Positions 35,685 to 47,600 of a DNA stretch of 64,000 nt are shown piece by piece; within the stretch, counting starts at the first letter, position 1; every line of letters starts with the position of its first letter. Where the stretch lies: NCBI GenBank assembly GCA_025618425.1, contig CM046852.1, positions 197,704 through 261,703 of the forward strand, given 5' to 3'. The notes below the pieces were generated by a model. It made no database searches and was not told where the DNA came from. It was given only the letters and a program-made list of their open reading frames with translations. The DNA comes from Heliocidaris tuberculata. Taxonomy: Eukaryota > Echinodermata > Echinoidea > Camarodonta > Echinometridae. The position numbers and the translations under genes are program-made.

Positions 35685-38600
35685 TAATAATAATAACATT
35701 TTTAACAGTTACAATTTTCTCCTCACCTGTGCATAAGTTCCCTGCCCTGTGATAAGATCTGTAACCCTGTTGTACAAACACCAATAACGACTTGAACCCT
35801 CTCCTTGGTCTCGGCTGAGAAGTATTCCACACCATACCCTGATAGTTTGCTCACGTTGCTAATAAACTGTATCTCAGCGAACGTTGGTGTCATGGTGTCT
35901 GACATCACATCGCGATGAGCAGTCAGAACTTCACTTAGTGTTTCCTCACTGTGTGCAAATATCAAATATAAATAACATGCATGTATATCTGTTCAATTAT
36001 ATGATATTAATGTTGTTAAAACATAAATAAAGGGATCAAGATGGTTCTTAATCATTACTTTTGAACCATTTTGATCTTTTTTACTGTATCATGAACTAAT
36101 CTGATCTCTTTTTACTGTATTTACATGTACATGTACATAAAAAATAGTTCATAATGGTTCATAATCATTACATGATTTATACAATAACTATACATGTACA
36201 CCAAAGAATTGTTTCAGATAATAGGAGTACCTAATGACATACATTCATACTCTACACATTACAAATGTCCAAGAATGAACACATCTTAACCCATTGGTGA
36301 CAGGAATGGGGTGGTCCTTACATGTATGTTAACCCTATGTGAATTAAAGAATTCAGCAGTCAACAGGGGAGCGTTTCATCAAGCATTTTGTCAGTGATTT
36401 TTACTGACAAATTTGCTCTCAGCCAATCAGATGCAAGGATTTCAGTAGCTTATAACAGTTGTCAGTAAAAATCACTGACAAAACACTTGATGAAACGCTC
36501 TCCGGGTTAAAACTGAGTGATTTTGTAAACTATAAGCCCTACATGTACATGTACATGTAGTTAATTCACTTACACTACCTGCACATGTGTGTACATATCT
36601 GCATCTTTTAGACCCCTTCAAGTATGATCAATTTGAAAAGCAACAAAGAGCAACCATGTTATGCAGTCATCTAAAATGAATGTATGCATACATTGTGCAT
36701 GTATGTTCCCTAAAATATCTTTGTATATATACATGTATGCAGAGTATAGTTACTTTCCTAAAAATCTATTATTGATATATATCACAAAGACAGAGAAAGA
36801 GAGAAAAATTAACAAGAAAATCATGTAAATAAAATGGCAAACATGTCAAGATACATGTACATGTAGTCTCAATAATGTTTCATCTTTGAAGTTTCAACAT
36901 TCAATAATCTTTCACGTACATGTACATGTATGTTACGTCATCAAATAGAGCAAGTGAACTTCAAGTTCACTTTGATGACACACACAACTTAATCCTTGTT
37001 AAGGCATAACCTGATCTCTATAAACAGACATGGCCAAATTCAAGGAAATTTTCACCATGGGGTCATCCATAGCCCCCCTCATAGTTAATAGTCTTGTTTC
37101 GAGCCGGAAACCATGCATACATGTAAGATCTCAATTAACACTTGGCAAAGGGTGAGGGGGAAGACCCATGACGTTCAATGATTTCACTCTCTCCCTCTCT
37201 GTTACTCTCTCTCTAGAGATTTTTCTCTTTTTCTTTCTCTATCTCTCTCTCTATCTCTCTCTCTCTCTCACTCTTAATTTCACTTTCTCTTCTGAGCCTC
37301 ACTCTGGACCCAGAAATACACTCGGGTCAATCATATCACGCTGGGATCAACAAAAAATTTAACCTTTTCTTTCAGAGGAGGGGTCATTTTAAAATCAGAG
37401 TAAAAGAAAATAAGGGGAAGATGGGGTCCTCCTACATGTATCACTTCATAATGAAATAATAGGGTACAATTTGAGGCCATTTAGAAGTTTAGAGGGTCAT
37501 TTGTTGTCTTATTGTCGAGTCCTGCCTATATGCATTGTATTTTAAATCCAATGCAGCCACGTAAGCTTAGCTAGGCATAAAGTGTTTTAAAGTCATTTTA
37601 ACTCACAAGAAATTTTCATGAATTGAAAAATTCATTGTTGTGTCAGTGTACAGTAATTCAATTTCACAATAGAATGAATTTTTGCAAGTCTGAACCACTC
37701 GTGAAATTCACAAAATATGCGCATGTACATTTATGGTTTTAGGTTCTACATTTTATTTAATCAATGTACATGTATGTATAACTGGACAGTTTGTAATTAG
37801 TTCATGTTACAAATGACCCTGAAATGACCCAATTTGTACACGCACGCACATTCGCTTTAGTGGACGCGCTATTTATCACACTGGTGCGCGCATTGTGGTG
37901 CATAATGTATTTATCTGCACATGTGCACATTGTAACTAGAATCTGGCTTACTGTGTTTCAATGTTCACTTCATGATTGTAACATTTAAGACGACCTGCTA
38001 ATCTGACTTCACTATCGAGATTCGCTTCCTGTAGATTACCCACAGTTGCATGCAGTTCAAACTACACACACACAGAGCTCACTTTGAGTTTCATGAATTA
38101 CTACCCCATCCCCCCACAATACTTGAAGTACATTACATACAGAATGTGTTCCATTATAATGAAAGGAGAAGTATAATCAGGGAAATGGGAGATTCTCCCT
38201 GGTATAATGATCATATGCACATGTATCCTGTTCTCCTGTATGCGATATATTTGGCACAGATACAATGTGCAGATGGCGATACATGAAGTCTACCCCTGCA
38301 TGTACATGTAGGCCTACATATGTGCGATTAGATTTCCAGATGGCTTCATCGAAAGTCAGACGTGTGTTTACTTCATAAATTCTTCTGCAAATTCAATTTG
38401 TATGAGAGAACAACCTGCCCAGTTTGAACATATGAAAACAGTACGTCATCACTGCGGGTAGCTACATGTAGGCCACCTAATGACATCATCAATAGACTGC
38501 ATTCACATACAAAGAAAAAAGGGTGTAATGAATTGCAAAATTTTCAAATCTCACTTTTCTGGTGCATGATAATGTAAGATCTAAGTCAATTTCTTCCTCT

Positions 38601-41600
38601 TAAAAATACCTTTTTCTTTCAATTCTTGATTTCGCTGACCTTGAATGTAACAGAGTGCTAGATTTATCTAGCTTGTAACACAGAGAGCATGGGAAACAAG
38701 TGAATGAGTAAATTACGCAATGCGTAATAAATGTCCCCGCCGGAAGTGCAGATCTGTGGAAATTAACTAGCCTGAACCTTAAAACTTCAGTGAAAAACTT
38801 TAGTGAATAAAATAATAATGTTACTGCATGCAAAAGAAGAGAATGCCAACAATGCATGTATACAACTGAAATATAAAACATGAAAACATTATGAACCTTC
38901 AGCCATTTTGAATAAATTTGCATAAATTTGCATGAATAATGAATTTCAAAATTCTGTGTAGAAGTTTGGAAGCCCCCACCCAGCCCTATCAGATAAAACA
39001 ATCGGAATCAAAATCCGATGTGAAATAGAGGAGAAGTAGCATTTTTCGTCAATTTTGAATAAATTTGCATAAATTTGCATAATTAATGAATTTCAAAATT
39101 CTGTGTAGAAGTTTGGAAGCCCCCACCCAGCCCTATCAGATAAAACAATCGGAATCAAAATCCGATGTGAAATAGAGGAGAAGTAGCATTTTTCGTCAAT
39201 TTTGAATAAATTTGCATAAATTTGCATAATTAATGAATTTCAAAATTCTGTGTAGAAGTTTGGAAGCCCCCACCCAGCCCTATCAGATAAAACAATCGGA
39301 ATCAAAATCCGATGTGAAATAGAGAAGTAGCATTTTTCGTCGATTTTGAATAAATTTGCATAAATTTGCATAATTTATGAATTTCAAAATTCTGTGTAGA
39401 AGTTTGGAAGCCCCCACCCAGCCCTATCAGATAAAACAATCGGAATCAAAATCGGCCAAGAAATGACGGAGAAGTAGCATTTTCTAACATTTGAGCACAC
39501 ACGGACAGACGGACGGACGGACGGACGGACACACACACACACGCACACACGAACGGAGCCCGTTTCATAGTCCCCTCGCGAACTTCGTTCGGCGGGGACA
39601 AAAAAATAGGTACTCCAGAGGTTCGTTCACATTGGCAAACTGTTGAGTGGCGTTTTTTTTTTAAACGTGTAACTGAAGGTGGTGAAGTGCAACACAGTTC
39701 CTAAACGTAGCCACTTATTCATGTTAACCCTTTCAAGACAATTGACCACATTTTGTGGTTTGGCTCAATAACTTTTGATTCAGAGCTCTAGAAAATATAC
39801 CAGATGCATGAGTAGAAAAAGCAAAAATTTCTGCACACACTATGTCCATTTTTGTTTCATGACCATATTGCGTTTGATGCCAGGAATTTTTAAAACAAAA
39901 ATGAGCTTTAAAATCCTTAAATTGGCAACACATTGAGAGATTCAAAATCATTGTTTTTCATCAAAATTGGCAATTTTTTCAACGTATTGATAAAATCACT
40001 AACCATGTTTATTGTTCTAAAAGACATTACACCTATTAGAACCATCTAGCACTAACAGAAAAATATTATTGTTGCCAATTTGAAGAACGAAATGTGATCA
40101 ATTTAGCCCTTGAATAATTCCTGTCCTGAAAGGGTTAAAGGAGAATGAAACCCTGGGGAAATATCCATTTCAATGTAAAGAGAGGATAGAGAGAAGCAAT
40201 TTTCAAAAAGTTCCATCAAAATCGGTTACGAAATGAAAAAGTTATGAAAGTTTGAAAAGTCTTAATTTAACTTTCTATGGCGATCCTCAAATTGGCAATG
40301 TTGCTTCAAAATGGCAGGTTTAGTAGTACAACTCTCAATATGTTTTGTACACAAAATTTCATATTTTCTCCATTATCTCTAAAGATGTCTTTTTGTGAAC
40401 TCAACATATGTTTTGACAAATACGTTTTCCCATGATATATCTTGAGCTAAGGAGACAAGCTGCACCTTGAGAGATAATTGGGAAAATATGAAATTTTGTG
40501 TACAAAACGTATGGAGAGTTGTACTACTAAACCTGCCACTTTGAGGGAACATTGCCAATTTGAGGATCACCATAGATAGTAAATTGAGATTTTTCAAACT
40601 TTCATAACTTTCCCATTTCATAACTTTCTCATTTCATATTAAACCGATTTTGATGGAACTTTTTTTCAATTGCTTCTCTCTATCCTCTCGTCATTAAAGG
40701 AAACCAAAACCCAAGGAGAGAATCAATGTTATTGGAAAGTGAAAATTCAGAGAAGCACTTTACAAAAAAGTTTCATTAAAATTGTTAAAAAATGAGAGAG
40801 TTATGGAAGTTTGAAAAGTCTCGTTTTACTTTCTATGGGGATCCTCAAATTGGCAAAATTGCTTCAAAATGGCTGATTTTGTGAACAACTCTCCATTTGT
40901 TTTGTACACAGATTTTCAGATTTTCCCCGATTATCTTTCAAGGTGCAGTTAATCTCCTGATGAGCTCAACATATATAATGGGAAAATGTATTTTACACCA
41001 CATATGTCGAGTTCAGGAGGAGACAAGGAGCACCCTGAGAGATAATGGGGAAAATCTGAAAATCTGTGTACAAAACAAATGGAGAGTTGTTCACAAAATC
41101 AGCCATTTTGAAGCAATTTTGCCAATTTGAGGATCCCCATAGACAAACTTCCATAACTCTCTCATTTTTTAACCAATTTTAATGAAACTTTTTGTAAAGT
41201 GCTTCTCTGAACTTTTACTTTCCAATAACATTGATTCTCTCCTTGGGTTTTGGTTTCCTTTAAAATTGATTTTTCCCCAGGGTTTTATTCTCTTTTAAAG
41301 ATACACTCATGTGAAGCACATTACCCTTAAAAACCTTCATGGTAAACCATAGCGGTTTACCACGTCATATGAACAAGGCATAGTGTGATTAATATGGGAT
41401 ACGAAGCTGACTAATAATCAGTGAGATTCTTATTGTCAACACATGCAAAAAACATGAAAGAACATATGAAAAAATCAGGGGACTTCTAATAGTGATTCAA
41501 AATCCTCTATGAATCTCAGTTAATACTGCAGTGTGTGAACGGCTTTAATGTGTGGGCAGTGCACTGTGGGTAGTCCACCTTATGACATCATCAATGTGGG

Positions 41601-44600
41601 TAGTTCACTGTAGGTAGTGATGATTTGACATTTCTGTTCAATTATCAGTCTTCTCAGTCGACGCATTGGTTGAACTGCCCCTCTCAGATTGTGAGTTACA
41701 TGTACATGTGCTGTAAATCATATCTGCACATACTGTAAGAAGGTTAAATTTTGTTTGTTTTTTTCCTCACCTTTATGTGTGTATGTATTAATGTAAGTTT
41801 CTTCAAAGTGAGAATCACACTGGCATTGTAATTTCAGTGTAGATACAAATGTGAAGCCTACAATTCATTTTTTCCCTCTTTTTTCTTGTTGTTCTTTCTA
41901 GATCCCTCAACCAACCATACCATATCCATGTCCATGGACAGGTGACCTGCACTTGTCCTAGAAAATCGACCCCGACCGCTCTTTTCCTCTCACACTCTCT
42001 AAAATCAAATACTCTCTCCCTCTCTCTCTCTGATTCACTAACTTCATTTTCTCATTCAGTCTCACCTTTACTTATTCTTTAACTCTCCCCCTTTCTCTCT
42101 CTCTCTTTATCTTCCTTTTTTTTCTCTGTTACTTTACTCTCCCACTAGCCGGAATTCACAAAGGTGGTAATAGATTTAAACCACATGGTTTTTGCAGATT
42201 TTGTGGTGTAAGTGCGCATGATTTCACGCGTACACTTAGAAAGATCCAATAATGAACACGCGTGATTGGCAAAGGGCGCAAAATTTACGGTAGTTGCCAT
42301 GGTTTAGACCATGGTTTATGTAAATTTACGCACAGTTTATTTCAATTAATTTACATAAACCATGGTCTAAACCACGGCAACTAGCGTGAAATTTGTGCAC
42401 TTTCCAATCACGTGCGTTCATTATTGGATCTTTCTAAGTGTACGCACGAAGTCAAGCGCACTTATGCCACAAAATCTGCATAAACCATAGTATAAATCTA
42501 ATGTCACCTTTGTGAATTCCGGCCTCTTTGTTTCAAGGTGAATGGGGCCATGTCTAGTGTACACCATGTGAAGGAACAGTTACTTACATGTAGATCATGC
42601 AATTACAGTGTTTTCATAGCACCCTTTTTCCTTCCTTCACATACATGTATATCTTGTTTCCCTTCACAGAATAAGATTTGACCAATAAAGCCCTCTTCCA
42701 ATAATCCAAAGGAAACATAATTGATTTTCTACATCCTCTACTTTATGGAATTGCACCTACATGTAAGAATGCTAATTTTTAAGGATTCAAGATACTGGGA
42801 AAGGTAGACAGGAATAAAATAGTAGATACGGTATTGACATGATTATAGTCTTGTACTATACATCCCAAAAAAATTATAGAATGGTGTGAAGATCTTGAAG
42901 AAAAATGTGTTTAGTGTATTGTTGGAAACACAATAGTACTGCCCCTTTAGAGAAATACAGAAGATCTGGAAGGATTGGTGTGGTACAGTGGTATTAACAC
43001 ACTTACCTATGACCTCCATGGTAGAATAGTGTCGCACTTTTGTATCAACTAACTTACCTTAGAAGATCTGGCAGAATAGTGTGATACTGTGGCATTTTAC
43101 ACACTGGTAAAATGGTGCGCTACTGTGTGGTATAAACACACCTAAAAACTAACAGAATAGTGTGGTTATGATAGAACCACATTTACAGTACCTAGATCTG
43201 GCAGAATAGTGTGATACTGTGGCATAAACACACTGGTAGAATGGTATTGTACCATGTGGTATAAACACACCCAAGAACTAATAGAATAGTGCATGGTACT
43301 TTGATATAACCACACTGTACCTAGATCTGGCAGAATAGTGTGGTATTGTGGCATACTGGTAGAATGGTGTGGTACCATCTGGTATAAACACACCTGTGTG
43401 TAAGTTCTGGTTGAATAGTGTGGTACTGTGTTCTAACCACACTTACCTACATGTACATGTACTGTGCTATAAACACATCTACATGTAAGATCTGGGCCCC
43501 GTTGCACAAAACTTGCGTTTGAACGCAACCCGGGAAAATCAAACGCAACTTTATTTTCAGCCAATCAGAAGTGTGCATTCACCACTTGCGTTTGATTTTA
43601 AGAGTTGCGTTTCAACGCAACTCTTTGTGCAACGGGACCCTGGTAGGATAGTGTGGTAGTACTGTGGTATGAACACACCTAAGATCTGGTAGGACAGTGT
43701 TTTAATATGGTATGAACACTCTTACCTAAGATCTGGTAGGACAGTGCGGTAATGTGGTATGAACACACTTACCTATGATCTGGTAGGATAGTGTTGTACT
43801 GTGGTACTGTGGTACGAAAACACCTACATGTACATGTACATGTACAAGATTAGGTAGGATGATGTGGTACTGTGCTACTGTGGTATGAACACACCTACAA
43901 GATCTGGTAGGATGGTGTGGTACTGTGGTAGGTACACACTTACCTAAGATCCAGTAGGATAGTGTGGTAATGTGGTACTGTGGTATGAACACACAAGATC
44001 TGACTGTGGTACTGTGGTATGACTTCACTTACCTAAGATCCGGTAGGATAGTGTGGTACTGTGTAGGTAATGTCTGGTCAGCGTCTCCCAACTCTGCTTG
44101 GGCGATAAGGCCAAAGAGTTTGATTTTCTCCTGGTTTGTGACTGCATAGTGGCCTAGGAGTAGTCTGTTCTTGAGTGTGAGGTAGTAAATATGTCTGTGG
44201 AATATTTAAATGCAAAGGAGAAAGAAACAAAGGAAGAGTAAACAATGTGTACTGTACTGCACAAGTACTGTAAAACTAGACACTTTTATGTGCATGAATC
44301 ACAAAGTATGGGAGTGGTTGAGATTTGCGGATGTTTCATGCTGCAAAATATTAGAATTAGATACATTACTGCTCAAAAGAAATTGCTCTTTAGCGTGAAC
44401 AACACTTCATCAAAACACTGATTCAGTCAGGCATGAAAAGTAAATACAAGCCTCCCAGGCCCAGCTCATATTCGTTGTACCATGAATTCAATTGTTTGGG
44501 CTCAAGCTACATGTAACCGACTACAAAAGAAAAGCAAGTAAGTAGTACAGTCTAACAATGTTTACCACTTTATTTCCCATACAAGAAGAAGAGTGAATAG

Positions 44601-47600
44601 AAATCAAGAGACCCAAAATTGAAAAATCATTTCATGATACCTTATGACTCAGCGTGAATAGCACTTCATCCAAGTCTGATTCAGTCAAGCATGAAAATCG
44701 AATACAAACCAGCGAGCTCGAATTCATTGTACCAGTACACATTCAAATGTTTGGGATCAGATTACGAAAGAAAAGCAAGTGGGTTGTTTTCAAGAAAGAA
44801 TAATAATAATAATAATAATAAACTGTTTTTGTATAGTTCACATCACATTATGATTTACAGTCCCTATCAGCTTCCACAGATTTTGGATTATTATTACCCT
44901 ACGTGTAGCTTTAGCTATGTACATGTACAGTGTATATACATGTGTATATCAACAGCCTTTTCACAGCTCTACATGTATCACATGGTGTTTCCGAAAGCCT
45001 TCAATTGTGAAAGTAAAACAAGAAGTAAACTCGACCAATATTTACAACTTCATTTCCTACACAAGCATTCACTGTACATGTACATGTACAGTGGGCAAAC
45101 TTTCATTTTTACACATGTATGTAAATATACATTACTGCACACATACACATCTACATGTACTTGGTACACTTGAAAGCCAGTGTGACAAAACATACTTCCT
45201 TGTTCACTTGAGCTCCTTCTTTCTAAATAAAAAGAGAAAGTTCCTGGGCGCACTTGGCACTTGTATTTTACATGTACAGAGGTTTTTTATGTTCTTTTTA
45301 AATTATTACCATTTTCATTTTGTTTAGGATTGTCAGAACTAGAGGCTAGAGCTGAATCATTCACAGCTCCAAAACTAAGATGAGAGGTAGTTTTGAGAGG
45401 GGTGGAGGATGATGTATACATACATGTATCTCTTTGTAGTTCTTACTCATCGTACACCTACATGTACAGCTTCATATTGGTAATTACAGTAAAAATAGTA
45501 TTTAAAATAATCTCATTACCCCAAATTAGGAGATGAAACATTTTTTGCCATAGACAATGTAATGTACTTGTACAAAGTCATGGAAGAAACCAGTCAGGCT
45601 CTGTGAAATACACAAAACTGACAAAGCATGAGCGACTTCTGGTATACAAGGACTAACGTTGACTGAATCGCTCTGAAATAATTGTAGCTACATGTACATG
45701 TACAAAATAGAAAAAGTGACAAATAGAAATTTTGAAAAAGTGATACCTTGTGATTGGCTGCTGAAGTTCCTGTGGAGAAACAAAGAACTTGACCTGAAGG
45801 CTGAGTCTATGTGGAGAGTGCCCTCTAAGTTGTACACCCAGAGGGTTCCTCAGATTGAGCCATAAGAGCTCTCCTCGCTTGGAGCGATAGCGTAGACCAA
45901 AGTAGGTCTTCTCCAACAAGCCTAGGTCTTCACATACCTAAAAAGGAATGAAGACACAGTATGTAGTCACATGTACTGTACTCTGATATGTTGACCTCAA
46001 AATAAAGTCTATTAGAAATACAGATGAAAGTCTGTTTTAATATACAGTGTTATGTACAGGGACGGATCTAGCTTTTTTCCAAGGGGGGGGTTTTGAGGGG
46101 CTGAGTATTATGATGGCGTTTTCCTATGCACATTAAATGTTTACTTGGCAGCCCAAGGGGGGGTTTAAACCCCCTAAACCCCCCCCCCCCCCCCGTAGAT
46201 CCGCCACTGATGTACATGTACATGTAAGCAAAACAAAAATCATTCCAAGGTCTTTAGAATTTCATCAAGATAATTAATTCCAAGCAAGAATCAAACTGTG
46301 TTATTCATGTACATGTATTTCTCTCAAAGTGAAATCTGGATGTAATCAATGGTATTGTACGTACATGTACAGTAATTATGATAGGAATTATAATGCAAAC
46401 TACATGTAATATTCTCAAGTAAAATTCATATGTAACAAGTGCTCATTAACAGGACCTTTGTTGCATATTGTTGCCAATTTGAAGTACATGTAAGACACAA
46501 AGACTGTCCATGATGTACATGTAATGACACCGTACGATATATCAAAGATAATCTCTGACATACATGTACATGTACATGTATACATGCATGAGTATTGAAG
46601 CAGTATTGCACAAATCAACATGATTTTTAAAGGGAATCAGTAACTTTGTGGAGGCTTGATTTAATGTATGTATGGTTGAAGTGTCTTGTATAATGATGTT
46701 CACAAGGATAAATAAATAGCCAGACATAGAAAGGTTTTCAAATATACAATGTTATTAAGATATCTATGACTGAATGTATGCTGTACGCTTTAGTCTAACA
46801 CTGCAGTCTATGGGGGGTAATGAGTCTAACATTTCAGGTCACTTAGTATGTTTACTTTTGTGAAGCACATGATGATTTTGAAGTGCATTTTTTTCCTGGG
46901 CTTCATCTTTACACCATATTACATGTACATGTACTGTACATGCACTGATAGCATGTAGGGCCAGGCAGCTCAGATTTTATCAAGCCTAGATGGTACCAAT
47001 TCACTTTAAGCATTTCAGTAAGTACATGTACATGTACTCTGTTCAGTACAGGAGGCCCACGGATGCGGGCTAACTCGGCACTAGGGCGAACTCGGCCTTG
47101 GCGGAAAATCGTGGCTGAGTGAGCCCAGAGAGTTAAATTGATCGCAAACACTTGTGTTGAATTTTGCATTAATTACACATTTCAAAACACTAAAATTCCA
47201 ATAATTTGATATCAATGTATAAAATGATTAGCAAAGAAGTAATGTTGAAAATTTCCAGAAGTAAAATTATACAAAATATGAAATTTAAGGCTAAAAATGG
47301 ATACGGTGCGTTGCATGGACTTCAACTCTTGAAACATAATCACCGCGCAGTGCCGAGTTCGCCCTAGTGCCGAGTTAGCCCGACCCCAGGCCCACATGTA
47401 CATGTAAATGTAAGGCCTACATGTATGCAGATTTATGTGTATATGAAGTACTGTAGATGTACATGTACATGCCGAAGTTGAGAGGTGTAATTTTGTAAAC
47501 AAAACCTCCCCCAACAACTTCCTCGTCATTTGGAAACAACTTCCTAACAGGAAACCATCAAAAAGGTAATTCTGAAAAAAAAGGCCTCAGGAAGACAGGA

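Larger units (their letters stand above)
39617..41381. mobile_element. MITE family L copy 2 holding three other elements
   Basis: Ends AGGTTCGTTCACATTGGCAA and CACGTCATATGAACAAGGC resemble copy 1. Interior contains a B copy and two nested foldbacks. Confidence 0.55.

Noticed and set aside
35500..35835. Valine-run frame
   Set aside because: Translation of the (GTA)n microsatellite joined to part of MYLIP exon 4.
18859..39001. Similar open frames of 115-160 codons at 19579-19926 (+), 21116-21598 (-) and 38600-39001 (-)
   Set aside because: They match because all lie in copies of element A; the frame crosses its tandem units and has no domain-like composition.
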